From positions 1-25,581 of the forward strand of contig JAYMSP010002204.1 of NCBI GenBank assembly GCA_036897095.1: DNA of 25,581 nt. The letters are read 5' to 3'. The DNA comes from Plantago elongata. Taxonomy: Eukaryota > Streptophyta > Magnoliopsida > Lamiales > Plantaginaceae. The notes under the pieces were generated by a model. That model made no database searches and was not told the DNA's origin. It worked only from the letters and a program-made list of their open reading frames with translations. Position numbers and translations under genes: made by a program. Below are positions 1-9,584 of this stretch, piece by piece (positions within the stretch are counted from its first letter, which is position 1; every line of letters begins with the position of its first letter).

Positions 1-292
1 CAAGTTGCTTAAGCCCCTCATATGGATCTTCCCTTCTTTGTTGTTGATTCCTTCCAGTATTTCCATGCTCATTCTCATCCTCCAACACTTGACTCCCAAG
101 ATAAGACTGCTCCTCCTCATGACTGCACCAACCTGACCAACCATGTTCAGAGCAACGATGATACAATCTTCCTGGATTGACTTTCGATCCCGACGTTGTT
201 ATCTCCGTGCTTCTACCACAATCGTATTTCTTACAAATTCCTCTAGACTGACCATTAGCCCTAGAACTTGTTCGATATCCACTAGAAGCCAT
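1..292 (-). CDS. GRF-type zinc-finger protein, C-terminus cut by window edge
   Basis: An open frame of 97 codons starts at the ATG at 292-290 and runs off the left edge without a stop. The protein has a short Ser/Arg-rich N-terminus (residues 1-18), then a GRF-like zinc finger at about residues 20-56. It shows C20, a CG pair at 25-26, the hallmark NPGR at 39-42, C47 and C56; the classical aromatic after NPGR is present as Y44. The following part is acidic and Glu/Gln-rich (residues 58-97). GRF fingers are known to bind nucleic acid, and short plant GRF proteins occur both as host genes and inside transposons. The spacing C-x4-CG is looser than the usual C-x-CG, so zinc binding may be altered. 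The role is unknown. It is the only frame in the window with a family-like motif and no disabling mutation. Neighbouring non-coding DNA resembles transposon flanks, so a transposon-borne copy is possible. Confidence 0.6.
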   Translation of the reverse strand, partial: MASSGYRTSSRANGQSRGICKKYDCGRSTEITTSGSKVNPGRLYHRCSEHGWSGWCSHEEEQSYLGSQVLEDENEHGNTGRNQQQRREDPYEGLKQL

Positions 293-1080
293 AACTATTG
301 TACAAGAATAGAGGAGAAAAAGAGCTTCTAACATGAACAAAAACAACTTGAAAAGGGGTATAAAAAGGCCCAAAATCACCACAAAACCTGATCCCAACGG
401 CTAGTTTTTTGAAATTATTTCAAATCAATTACAGATTAGTCCCTGAATTTCATACTATCAACTACAGTACCGTCCCTAACAGCTAGTTCCTACAAAATTC
501 GTTTAAATCAATTACACCCTGGTCCAACCGCCAAATCCCTAATTACCCAAAAGGGAAGAATGAAAAAGGAAAAAGGAAAGAAAAAGCATTTTCCCATAAA
601 AAGAAAAGCAAAAATGAAAAGAGGCGATGGCAATTTCGTAAATAAGGCCAACTTTCCCCTCCACATCAGCGCCCCATCAGCTCTCTCTCTCCTCTCTAGT
701 TGACTTTTAGACTTATTTGTAATTTTTGAAATCGTTTAGTACAAAATTTCCTCCTCTCTGTAATAGTTTGAGATCTAGGGACGAAAATGAAAAGGCTTGA
801 TATTTATGGGGTATCATCTATAATTTTTCCTAATTGGTTTGTAATAGGTATGCTAACTTGGTTATGCGGGTTTTCATAAACCGCCATGATCTTTGCATAT
901 TTATATATCCGAGAGCTTAGCTCTCTTTATTTAAAATGTGTATGTTTGTCTGAGAGAGATATATATCGATATGTGTAAATTGGAAGAATAACTTATGTTG
1001 GGTTTATTTGGGACATGTCTCAAATTATAGGGTTTTGATCCAATTTAAATTATCAATAAATTATTACAAATCAAAATTTT
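293..1080. other. Non-coding, probable 5' flank of the GRF gene and decayed repeat sequence
   Basis: No credible ORF is present. The stretch contains two similar segments beginning with CAAATCAATTACA (near 421 and 505), followed by A/G-rich runs and a CT-rich block (about 676-700). Such segments are common in plant transposon flanks. A good plus-strand TATA-like string (TATAAAAAGG near 359) has nothing coding downstream. About 840-1075 is AT-rich and unrecognised. Confidence 0.4.
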
Positions 1081-1159
1081 GTCTCCACTCAAAATTCGGG
1101 CAAGGAAACACATTTCGGGCAAGGCAACTGGGCAAGCCATCTTATGTATGTCAACAAGC

Positions 1160-2040
1160 TACTATCTTGCTGGACTGAATAAAATTGCCCTCATCGAAGT
1201 TGTCCGTCTACAAGCTTTCATCTTCCTTGACGGACTAAAAGTTGCTTGCCTACAATTTTCTGTAAGCGAGTTACCATTTTTCTTAACGGACTAAAAGTTG
1301 CCCGCCTCAGAATTTTCTGTCATCAAGTTATCATCTTGCTTGACGAACTAAAAGTTGCGTGCCTACAATTTTCTGTTAGCAAATTACCATCTTGCTTGAC
1401 GGACTAAAAGTTCCCCGCTTCAAAAATTTTTGTCATCAAGTTACCATTTTGCTTGACGGACTAAAAGTTGCTTGCCTACAATTTTCTGTCAGCAAGTTAC
1501 CATCTTGCTTGATGGACTAAAAGTTGTCCGCCTCAAAATTTTCTTTCATGAAGTCGCTTGTTCTGTCAGCAAGTTCCCATCTTGCTTCATGGAGTAAAAG
1601 TTGTCCGCCTCAAAATTTTCTATCATCAAATTACCATCTTGCTTGACAAACTAAAAATGACTTGCGTACAATTTTTTTGTCAGCAAGTTACCATCTTGAT
1701 GATAATGAAGTATAACTCAGTTGGTAAGACGCTTCACCTCCAACCAATATATCGGGGGTTCGAGGCACCCTTTAGCCGTTTGAAAAAAAAAATCAAGGTA
1801 CCATATTGCTTGACGGACTAAAAGTTGCTTGCCTACAAGTTTCTGTCAGCAAGTTACCATCTTTCTTGACGGACTAAAAGTTGGTCACTTCCAAAATTGT
1901 ATGTCATCAAGTTCTCATCTTGCTTGACTAAAGAAAGTTTCCAACCTTTAAATTTTTATGTCAATAAGTTCCCATCTTGCTCGGCGGACTAAAGTTGCCA
2001 ACCTTAAAATTTCCCGTGATAAAGTATTCGGCTCACTAGA
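1160..2040. repeat. Minisatellite of 56-57 bp monomers, two alternating types
   Basis: About a dozen tandem monomers share the core GGACTAAAAGTTG followed by a CTTGACGG-type end. Two monomer types alternate: type A contains TGCCTACAATTTTCTGT then CAGCAAGTTACCATC, and type B contains CGCCTCAAAATTTTCTGT then CATCAAGTTACCATC. The real repeat unit is therefore a dimer of about 113 bp. Order is best kept between about 1235 and 1690, while both edges (1160-1235 and 1925-2040) are diverged. There is a small rearrangement at about 1545-1565 and a SINE insertion at 1699-1793. Open frames across it are by-products of the repeat. It could be part of an LTR U3 region, since LTR-like sequence follows it, but that is inference. 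Confidence 0.85.
1699..1793 (+). mobile_element. Short tRNA-derived SINE (or retroposed tRNA-like sequence)
   Basis: The insert carries a tRNA-like RNA polymerase III promoter: an A box TAACTCAGTTGG (1713-1724) and a B box GGTTCGAGGC (1757-1766). The 3' end is A-rich (TGAAAAAAAAAATC, 1781-1794). It interrupts the minisatellite and is flanked by imperfect 15-bp duplications, CAAGTTACCATCTTG (1684-1698) and CAAGGTACCATATTG (1794-1808), which match at 13 of 15 positions. This is the signature of LINE-machinery retroposition. At about 95 bp it is shorter than usual plant SINEs (100-350 bp), so a truncated SINE or a retroposed tRNA is possible. It is not a functional tRNA gene because a cloverleaf with paired acceptor ends is not evident. 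Confidence 0.75.
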
Positions 2041-3240
2041 TTGAACCATCCATCATGAAAATATTCGTCTCCGGACATCCATCACACTAGGTTGGCATTT
2101 TCCAACTACGAGTGACTGTCAGTAAGTTCTGCATAGCAATCCCGACTTACTTTTGCCGAGCTAACAACATGATCACTACAAGTGAAGTCCATCTTTCTGA
2201 CGAGTCTGTCTCCTTATTGATGAGCTTACAATCAATTATTCTAGTGCATCCACATAATAATTGATACCTTTAAAGGAGCATAACTGCATACATCTGCGAC
2301 CCACTGTGCATTGCTCTTCTGGGCCAAGAACTTCTATTCTCCGATTCTAGACACTTGACTCGAAGAGTGGGGGATAGACTCTATTGGCCAAAATTTTGTC
2401 TTCCAACAAGACTGAAAAATTGGTCCATCAAGGCCACGACCCAATTCATGGTCTTTAAATGAGTCCATCTCAGCCTCACGTGCGGGTTGGGCTCCAAGAG
2501 GTCACCGAACTAAGCCACCTAGTGGAGTCGTCATCCGACCAAGTGGCCTGCATACTAGCTAACTCATTTTGCATCCTGACTTCCTAGCAGGCCGACGAGC
2601 TAGCCAACGCACTTGGCAAGTCTGACATACATGCGAGCCAACCTTACTTGACTGACTTGCTTAGTCTACCAGAAACAATTCAACTTACTTGTGACACGTC
2701 CAACCCACTTCACAAGGCTAATGTTAGCCTTACAAACTAATCAACCCACACTGCTTGACTAACTCGTTCAGTCAGTAAGCAACCGACTAGACTTAGTCAG
2801 CCTACCAAGACACTCCTCACCCAAAACATAGGAGAGCTGGGTACAGACTCTAACGGTTGCATGGTTTATATGGGAAGACAGGTGGAAGAAGAAATGGATC
2901 ATCTTATTCACACTATGAAAACCCTAGCTATGAATCGAACGCCTCTCTATCAATCCCTAGCTCTCTAACAGTCAATCAGACGATCAAGCTTTTAGATTGT
3001 CAGATAGACAATCAAGCATCACCTTCTGGCATCCTACCATGCTTACCGATGACCACTAGTTAGCTCCCTCTCACACAATCAACTAACCCAATGTCGGTAA
3101 CCATTACCTCTCAACTGAACCGTCAACAGGATAAGTCGACCTTCATCATCTCCATCTCTCTCTCTATCACTCTGTTTATTTTCTACTTGATTACTAACTT
3201 GAGTGTCGGAGTCCCTACGGTTGGCACCACACCGTTATAC
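2041..3240 (+). mobile_element. Probable degraded gypsy LTR (R/U5-like end near 3230)
   Basis: No coding frame is convincing. The right part reads like the transcribed end of a plant Ty3/gypsy LTR of the TAT/Ogre kind: a TATA-like TTTATATGGG (about 2865), CCCTAGCTATG and CCCTAGCTCTC strings, a CT-rich tract (3150-3172), and then ACTTGAGTGTCGGAGT (3198-3213), which resembles the ACTTGAGCGTCGGAGT motif familiar from such LTRs. I see no primer-binding site or internal genes after it. The left part (2041-2840) is low-identity sequence with recurring TTGACT/CTGACT and AGCCAAC words. Assignment rests on motif memory only. Confidence 0.35.
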
Positions 3241-3488
3241 TATCCAGAACCATAGCAACACAAAATCCTTGCCCAATCGATAACACCCAGGTTCAAGCAT
3301 AGTGTGTAGAAGTAGATTACCTGACTGATAGACTGGCATGTCAAACCTTCATGGTGGAACACATTTGATGTCTACTTGTTGTTCCCAGAAATGTAGTAAT
3401 TTGGGTTCTCCATTGTTCTCCTAGTTCCTTCTTGGACTTGGTAGACTGCCACACTTCCATGGCTTGATTGACTTGAGTATGAGAGTAG
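3241..3488 (-). other. Unassigned stretch, possibly the far side of the interrupted copia-like interior
   Basis: This stretch adjoins the target duplication of the solo LTR at 3494-4981. Before that insertion it was continuous with 4987-5400, so it may belong to the same minus-strand copia-like internal region. On the minus strand one frame stays open for about 50 codons, but it matches nothing I recognise. Confidence 0.25.
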
Positions 3489-3493
3489 TATGA

Positions 3494-4981
3494 TGTAAGA
3501 ACCCTTACTATTGATTTGATTTGATTTAATAACTTTATTTTATTTTTTATAGTGGACCGAACCTAATTATATATTTTAAATAGATTTTCAGTTTAATTGG
3601 CCCAAGCCAATACTAGTTATTATAGGAAAACCTAAATCTTCAGACTGAAACTCTTACCCGCTTTTTGTCTTCTTCAACATAACCGATCCCTTCTTTTCTT
3701 CTTTAATCGTTTGGTCTCTGTATATCATGGGTGAGTTTCCATTCTGATAAATTTTATTTACTCAGACTAGCTTCTTTGTATTTATAAATTATTACAACTT
3801 TGCATGTTCCCATGCACAAACTCTCGTGACAATTCGTTTACAAACAACTCTTTGGCTTTAGCATTTCATTTCTTCTTGATGATCCCAGCTCCATCCATTT
3901 TATAATGAATTTTGGCACGCATGTCATGATGATATCATTCACCACAATCTTTTGTCCCGTAATTGGATTTATGATTTTCTTAATTGCCTTATTACCGAGA
4001 GTTAATTTTTACAAATTATAATATGCACTCCACCTCATATAATCCCTTACTTAATTTATATTCCGATATTTTATTTGAGTTCTTGCATTGTATTAGTGAG
4101 TTTGGAGTTACGAAGAAGTTGATTGTGATTCAGTAGTCTAGCTAGGTTAAGCTTAGATTCATGTCGTCTTTCTGGTTAGGGGAATTTTCTGACACTTTTA
4201 CTTATATATTTTCAATATATAAAAAGTATATGTATAGTTTTGCGATTTATAAATAACTGGTAATTATTATATCAGGTTAAGGGACATGATATAACATTTT
4301 ATTCAAAAAGGATCAAGTATGTGAATTCCCTAAAGTATGTTTTTATAATGCATGTGGTGTGTGAAAATATGTTTATGATACATGCAAATTAAATGTGTTT
4401 TGAGCTCACAGTTTTTGCCTATGAATTTTGGGCCCGTCTCTAACAGTTATTATGTCTGGCTTTCTGCCTGTCTTCCTTTAGCGGGGAACTTTCAGTTATT
4501 TTCTATTCTGTGCCGACCACTGTGCCACCGGACTTATACTAGTGTCCATATTGTGAATCTGTTGAACTGACTTTCTGAAACTACTGTCCTGTTATAAATA
4601 CTCTATGAAACAGTTTTCTAGCTATGTGACTGATATTATGTAATGTATATATATGTAATTTTACTGCTCTGCTTGATCCGGTAAAAGTTCCAGGAGATTC
4701 ACCCTTACACCTTTTTTCAGTGGTTTGAGTGGTTCTAGTTCCATGGAGATTGCTAGTGGAAGCAAGTTGGGTTAGAGAAGCTAGTTTAGTTAATAAGAGT
4801 TTTTTAATTTATGAAGTTTGTAACTAGTTTGATGTTTCTATAATTGTATTTGTGTTGTAGACGCTCTGAATTACCTTTTTCAAATTGTTTTATAAACTAA
4901 AATGAGGCTTCGTCTTTGCGTGAGCCCGTCTCACGATAGACGGTCGGTCGCGCCAAATTATTTTGGTTTTGGGGCGTGACA
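3494..4981 (+). mobile_element. Solo LTR, Ty3/gypsy type, 1488 bp, with 5-bp target duplication
   Basis: The sequence starts TGTAAGAACCC and ends GGGGCGTGACA, the canonical TG...CA ends. Perfect 5-bp target duplications, TATGA, lie at 3489-3493 and 4982-4986. There is no primer-binding site, polypurine tract or coding region inside, so it is a solo LTR left by recombination between the two LTRs of a full element. The end is like that of other plant gypsy LTRs and matches the last 11 bases of the 5' LTR remnant ending at 22850 (GGGGCGTGACA). It is nested in the internal region of the minus-strand copia-like element to the right, which dates it as younger than that element. Orientation is inferred from the LTR ends. 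Confidence 0.85.
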
Positions 4982-4986
4982 TATGA

Positions 4987-6060
4987 AGTTTGAAATTTCC
5001 ACTATCTCGATCCTCAACAGCTCTGATTGTCAAGTCCTTTGGGATGTTTGCTGCTTCCATACAGCTTCCAGACCTACTAATATCCCCCATGGACTCTTCG
5101 ACGGTGTTGTCTAGGTTACCTACATCCTTGGGTGCATTTCTAACAGTGTATATCTTCCAATAAAGCTCAGCAATGGCAATCCCATCAATCTCAGGACATT
5201 TAACAAAATAAACCAAGGATTGATGTCCACCTAGTACCCCCATAGGATTAAACACGCCATCTTCCCTAGGACCCTGTTTACCTCCACCACTAGATTCAAT
5301 CTCTCTATTACTAACTAGTATTAGAACCAGAAATCTACAAGTTACCTCGTTTGAAGCTGGTGTCTTTCTGTGAGATTGAACCTTCTTCCTCCTTGAACGA
5401 CTTCACACGGTTTCCAATTCAGTATCGTAGGGTCATGGACCCAACGGACACCCTTCAGACCGTCCGCACGCCCTGCCGAAGCTTCCTAGAAGTCACCACG
5501 CTCCCGGACACGCTACCAGTGCCTTCCACGCGACACCACGCTCCGTCCCTGATCCTCACGCGCCAGCACGCATGTCACGTCAAGCTCCCTATTTGGGCGT
5601 GTAGTCCACGTGCAATCTCGCACGCCTAGTTCGCGCTCTGCATCCCGACCTCCTTCTGGTTCGCTGGTCAGCACTGAATCGACAGTTGGACAAGAATTTC
5701 TGGTCCCATCTGTTGGCGGTTGAACCGGTAGTGGGACGGTTTTTTCCCCACTCCCCGTTAGGGTTACTTCCACCATTGGAGCCCGATTTGAGCTCCGAAT
5801 CGCCTCCTTCCGCCTTGTTCATGCTGAATTGGCCTCCATCATCACCTCCTCCACCCCCGTCGGCCACCTCCACCTCCCTTGCTCCTCCCTTTTCACCCGT
5901 ATTCAGCCCCATGGAGATTGGCGAATTAGGTTTCTCCCCAACTTCGATCGCCTCCCTTCCGCCATGGTTACCTCCCATCGTGCTATGGCCGCACGAATCT
6001 CCTGCACAACACCCTCCCATTTCGAGACTCGCATCCTCACGGTTGATGGTGGAAGCGTCC
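4987..6060 (-). pseudogene. Internal region of a copia-like element, leader and unidentified ORF remnants
   Basis: This lies directly downstream (minus strand) of a clear LTR and primer-binding site, where gag would be expected. A first frame (about 6089-5589) gives a Gly/Asn/Glu-rich, low-complexity protein with no CCHC knuckle. A second frame, open from about 5405 to 4987, encodes roughly 140 residues including GVLGGHQSLVYFVKCPEID, a string I do not recognise. The frame passes into the solo LTR, which truncates it. No recognisable gag, integrase or RT was found. 5430-5640 is GC-rich with many CACGC words. Either gag-pol was replaced or deleted (a LARD-like non-autonomous element), or a host gene fragment was captured. 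The frame beginning inside the solo LTR is an artefact. Confidence 0.5.
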
Positions 6061-6061
6061 T

Positions 6062-6073
6062 GCTCTGATACCA
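6062..6073 (-). promoter_or_regulatory. Primer-binding site for initiator methionine tRNA
   Basis: The minus strand reads TGGTATCAGAGC, the standard plant retrotransposon primer-binding site complementary to the 3' end of initiator tRNA-Met. It sits two bases (AT) after the LTR end at 6076, the usual spacing in copia elements, and fixes both the orientation and the LTR boundary. Confidence 0.9.
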
Positions 6074-6075
6074 AT

Positions 6076-6590
6076 TGATGGGACATCATTTTTCTAATCG
6101 CTAATTAGTGGTACGATTTAGTAAGCCTTTCCACTGGGGTGGCGGATTGGTTGCTCATAATAGCATGTTCGCCCATAGAAGGGTTAGGTTCGCGGATAGG
6201 GGATGACCTAGCCGGTGCATGCAACGCGGTCGGAGTGATGGAAATATATGTCTTCATAGATATTCTCATAATTAGGGTTATACCAAGGCCATATTTATAC
6301 TTGCTACCCGACATAATATTCCGGATAGTCAGGAGTTTTTATGGTAGTAAAATATTAAAAGAGATATGATGAAATAATGGAAAATCTACCTGCCTTATCA
6401 TCTAGAGAGAATCTAGGAATTTCCTGACTACTCTAGTCCTCTGGCTCTAAGAATATGCTAGAAAGATACTAATGCAATAAATAAATATATTAGGAGTAAT
6501 TAGATGATACTCTATTGATACTAGGCCTCTAGACGAACTTAGTCACTTTCGTTAGAGCAGGCCTAACTGGAACTTGAAAATTTTCCAACA
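6076..6590 (-). mobile_element. 5' LTR of a Ty1/copia-like retrotransposon, 515 bp
   Basis: On the minus strand the LTR begins TGTTGGAAAATTTTC, a typical copia start, and ends GATGTCCCATCA, followed by AT and the primer-binding site. A TATA box, GTATAAATATGGC, lies at 6288-6300 about two thirds of the way in, as expected for U3/R. No matching 3' LTR is visible in the window, so the element is incomplete. Its outer flank is GAGTC (6591-6595), the expected 5-bp duplication, but the partner copy cannot be identified. Confidence 0.85.
6288..6300 (-). promoter_or_regulatory. TATA box of the copia-like LTR
   Basis: The minus-strand string GTATAAATATGGC is a near-consensus plant TATA box inside the copia-like LTR. 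Transcription would start about 30 bases further left and run toward the primer-binding site. Confidence 0.65.
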
Positions 6591-7897
6591 GAGTCCTATT
6601 CATCCGCTTTCACCACTTGTCATCTTTGTCTTTTTTGTTGGTGGTATTCTGTTAGATCTTATGCTCCCGACCTCTATTACACTCATTAATTGCCATTTTC
6701 CGTTGAACATTGTCGAACTCAGGATCTTGCTCAATCGCCCATGACTTACAACACGGTCATGGTGAAGTTTTGTGATTGAATAACGGATGCTTGGCCGATG
6801 AAAGTAATATGGGTAAATGTAATGTATAACAATAAAAAGATGATCATAGAGATGTAGGAAGTTTAAGAGCTTTCCTTTTATGTTGTGACAATGAAAAATT
6901 AGTGAGAGAAATAAGGCTAGATCATTTTATTTTATAGGAAAATTATATAAAATTATATATACCCCTCTTAGATTTCCTTTCAACATCTAACTACCACTCA
7001 TAATAACAATTGCCTCATGACCCGTTAATTTATAACTTATAAGCTACTTCAATTTATGTCAAAATCAAACAAGTCCTTCTCTATTTCTTTGTTAATATCA
7101 TTATACTTCGAAAAACCTATATAGAAATTTTACTTGATCATTTCGATTAAGGGAAGAAAAAAAACAGAGATTACAAAAAATACTTCACAATTCCCGGTCA
7201 ATTTTTCCGGCCACCGGTAATCGCCTATCTCCACCCCACAATTTCACATCGGTTTCTCCGGCCACCGGAAATTTCCTATTTCCACCCCACCAACAACCCA
7301 TCTGTTATTAGGTTCGACATTGACCCAATCATGTTGAAAGCTAAAGGCAATAAAGAAACGTCGGAATTGGACGAGTGGATATCCATGCATAGTCCTATTT
7401 CTCACAATACAGATACATGGAAGACCCATTAATTACGAATTGGGTTTTGGAAAACCTACAAATGTCGAGTTCCAAAATTCAAAATTAGAAGTTTAGTTTG
7501 AACACTTAATTATTCTTGTTATCGATTATATGTTTGTAAACATGAATGTTTGAATTGGCAGAGTTTGGTTAATGATTGAAGCGGATTTTTTTAAATTAGG
7601 GATTGACTTGAATGTTTTAAATATATAAAATCCTTGCTTTTCAGAATTAGAGTTGAACTAGGGAATTGCGGTGCAAATTGAATTTTGGTGCGCAGTTCTG
7701 ATATCTTTTAATTTGCCCCATAGAAAAAGTTTTGTTATTGTAATTAAGACCACATAATGTTTGAAAACTATTTAAGCAAATTCTGAAAAATATATTATCT
7801 TTATTTATATTTTTTTATATTATCTGAATAAATTTTTAATTGAATGGTCAGGAAAGAAGAAATCTTATTTTTAAGTTGAGAATCTAATTATATTCTA
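6591..7897. other. AT-rich intergenic stretch without genes
   Basis: No coding or RNA gene was found. Short open frames here lack any family motif. The one structured item is a short direct duplication at 7204-7290 (listed separately). The strings around 6940-6975 and 7790-7830 are strongly AT-rich. Confidence 0.6.
7204..7290. repeat. Two-copy direct repeat, 51-bp period
   Basis: The motif CCGGCCACCGG followed by CCTAT and TCCACCCCAC appears at about 7207 and again at about 7258. The copies are diverged by several substitutions. It is a local tandem duplication of no evident function. Confidence 0.7.
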
Positions 7898-7966
7898 TTT
7901 TTTTTTGAGAACCGTAACATGAATTATATCAAGTAGGGAAATAAGAAGTAGAATCGGATCATAACC

Positions 7967-8449
7967 CTATCTAACAGAATGACGAGCTAGTGTATGAGCT
8001 AACTCATTCTTGCCTCTCGCAACATAAAGGAAACTAAAAGCAGAAAAAGATAAAGCTAGTCTACGAATGTCTGACAAAACAGGACCAACAAAAGCAAAGT
8101 CAAAGTATGACTTATTAAATAAAGACACTAGCGAGAGAGAATCTGTGTAGACTCGAACATTATCCAAGCCTTGTAGAATAGCCCACTGAACAAGAGCATA
8201 GTTAGCATAGGCCTCGACACTCTGTGGCGACAAGGGGGAAGCTACGATCTCCTGTCTAGGAGAAAAAAGTCCATCATGCATCCAAACTCCGTAGCCAATA
8301 CCCACACGGGCCCCATGTTCAGAGAAAGCGACATCCATATCAATACGCACAACTCCCTCCTCAAGTAACTCTGTAGTTGACCAACCATCAGCCCCACCAT
8401 CCTCCAAAGGTGCCCCCTCCTCCCGCACCCTTTCAGGCCAAAGCTGCAT
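7967..8449 (-). pseudogene. LINE C-terminal RNase H domain
   Basis: A 160-residue open frame ending at the natural ORF2 stop shows RNase H (RVT_3 type) motifs: DMD at residues 37-39, VEAYANYALV with E79, YTDSLSLV with D103, and RGKNELAHTLA with H152. All usual acidic positions appear retained. It is the best preserved part of the LINE and is not frameshifted. It is not an independent gene: it follows zf-RVT in the order usual for plant LINE ORF2, separated by broken frames. Confidence 0.88.
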
Positions 8450-8567
8450 CTAGAATCTCCTTTTTCTCATAAATGAAGTGCCGGACAAACTGAATCAGCT
8501 CCAAGGGTGAGTCCGCCACCTCCTCATGAACCACTTGGTTTCGATGATGCCATAGTCCAAAAACCAT

Positions 8568-9344
8568 TTACATCGCCAACTCCCACTCCTTTCGATCTAG
8601 GCTAGCATGTAATTTCCTCACCCATTCTTCGACAGTATCAATAGGTGAGCCCCAAAGGGAGAAAGTAAATCCATTCAAAGCCCAAACCTGTCTAGATAAA
8701 GTACACTCCTTAATCTTGTGCAGAACTGACTCCTCCTCTGACTTACACATCGGACAGGTCGCCACAGTAGTAACTTTGCGCCTACGTAACTGAATCATCG
8801 TAGGTACCACATCCTGAACTAGGCGCCAAATACAGATCTTGATCTTCCCTGTTAACTTGGAGTTCCAAAGAAACCTCAAATCCCCCATACTCCTGGTGAT
8901 CCTAATCAAAGGGCCCCAACCTGCACGATCCTACTGCTGAAGATCGATTACCTATCGAGCTTGTAGTACCCATCCTTCATCGTGTACACCCCATTAGAAG
9001 TCGAGTGCCAGAAGAGCTTATCTGCAAGGGGCTCCTCAGAAAGGGGATACGACGAATCAGGGCCCCATCCTCATCAGTGCACCAATCGAAAATAAGCTCC
9101 AAATCCCAAGTCCGGTCACTCCTAATCAGCTCCGCAACCTTCGTCTCAGTAGGTACCCATGTATGTCGCCTACTACACGCTCCAAATACGTCCCTAGGCA
9201 GCCACCTATCACGCCACACAGAAATCTCAACCCCCATACCCACACCCTAACGAACCCCTCTCGCAATAACCGGAACTGCTGAAACAATGTTCCTCCAAGA
9301 ATAGGAGCAGCCCCGTTTGGGCTCCACATCAAGTATGTTACCAC
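8568..9344 (-). pseudogene. LINE RT thumb/linker and zf-RVT zinc-binding domain
   Basis: The segment at 8977-9243 shows SVWRDRWLPR and WDLELI, typical of the region after RT in plant LINEs. At 8568-8909 is the zf-RVT domain: KIKICIWRLVQDVVPT followed by CPMC, then HKIKEC (a CCHC set), and VWAL. The two blocks are in different frames with a stop between them. zf-RVT is thought to bind nucleic acid during reverse transcription. Confidence 0.85.
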
Positions 9345-9584
9345 TCGGATAATACTTTGCCTTCATGAGTCGAGACAAAAGAGTATCCGGCATAGTAAGA
9401 AGGCGCACACCTATTTTGTGTGAAGAGCCAAGTTCAAAGCATTCAAATCTCGAAACCCCAGTCCCCCATCTCTCTTGCTCTCCTTAGGTGTCTGCAATTA
9501 ACCCAGTGTATCTTGTCTACCCCCTTGCTTCCCACCAAAATTGGTGAATAAAGTCTCCAAATCTTCCAAAAATTTTCTAGAAAG

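Noticed and set aside
1711..1780. A functional tRNA gene
   Set aside because: A and B boxes are present, but the acceptor stem does not pair and an A-tail with target duplications shows retroposition.
1079..1821. Open frames crossing the minisatellite
   Set aside because: They arise from the repeat unit and the SINE insert. No motif or codon signal supports them.
5686..6078. Plus-strand proline-rich frame opposite the copia-like leader
   Set aside because: It is the antisense of the Gly-rich minus-strand region and reads into the primer-binding site. It is GC-rich, low-complexity and has no domain.
3208..6595. GAGTC at 3208-3212 as the partner of GAGTC at 6591-6595 for the copia-like element
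   Set aside because: No LTR end lies next to the left copy, and five-base matches are common by chance.
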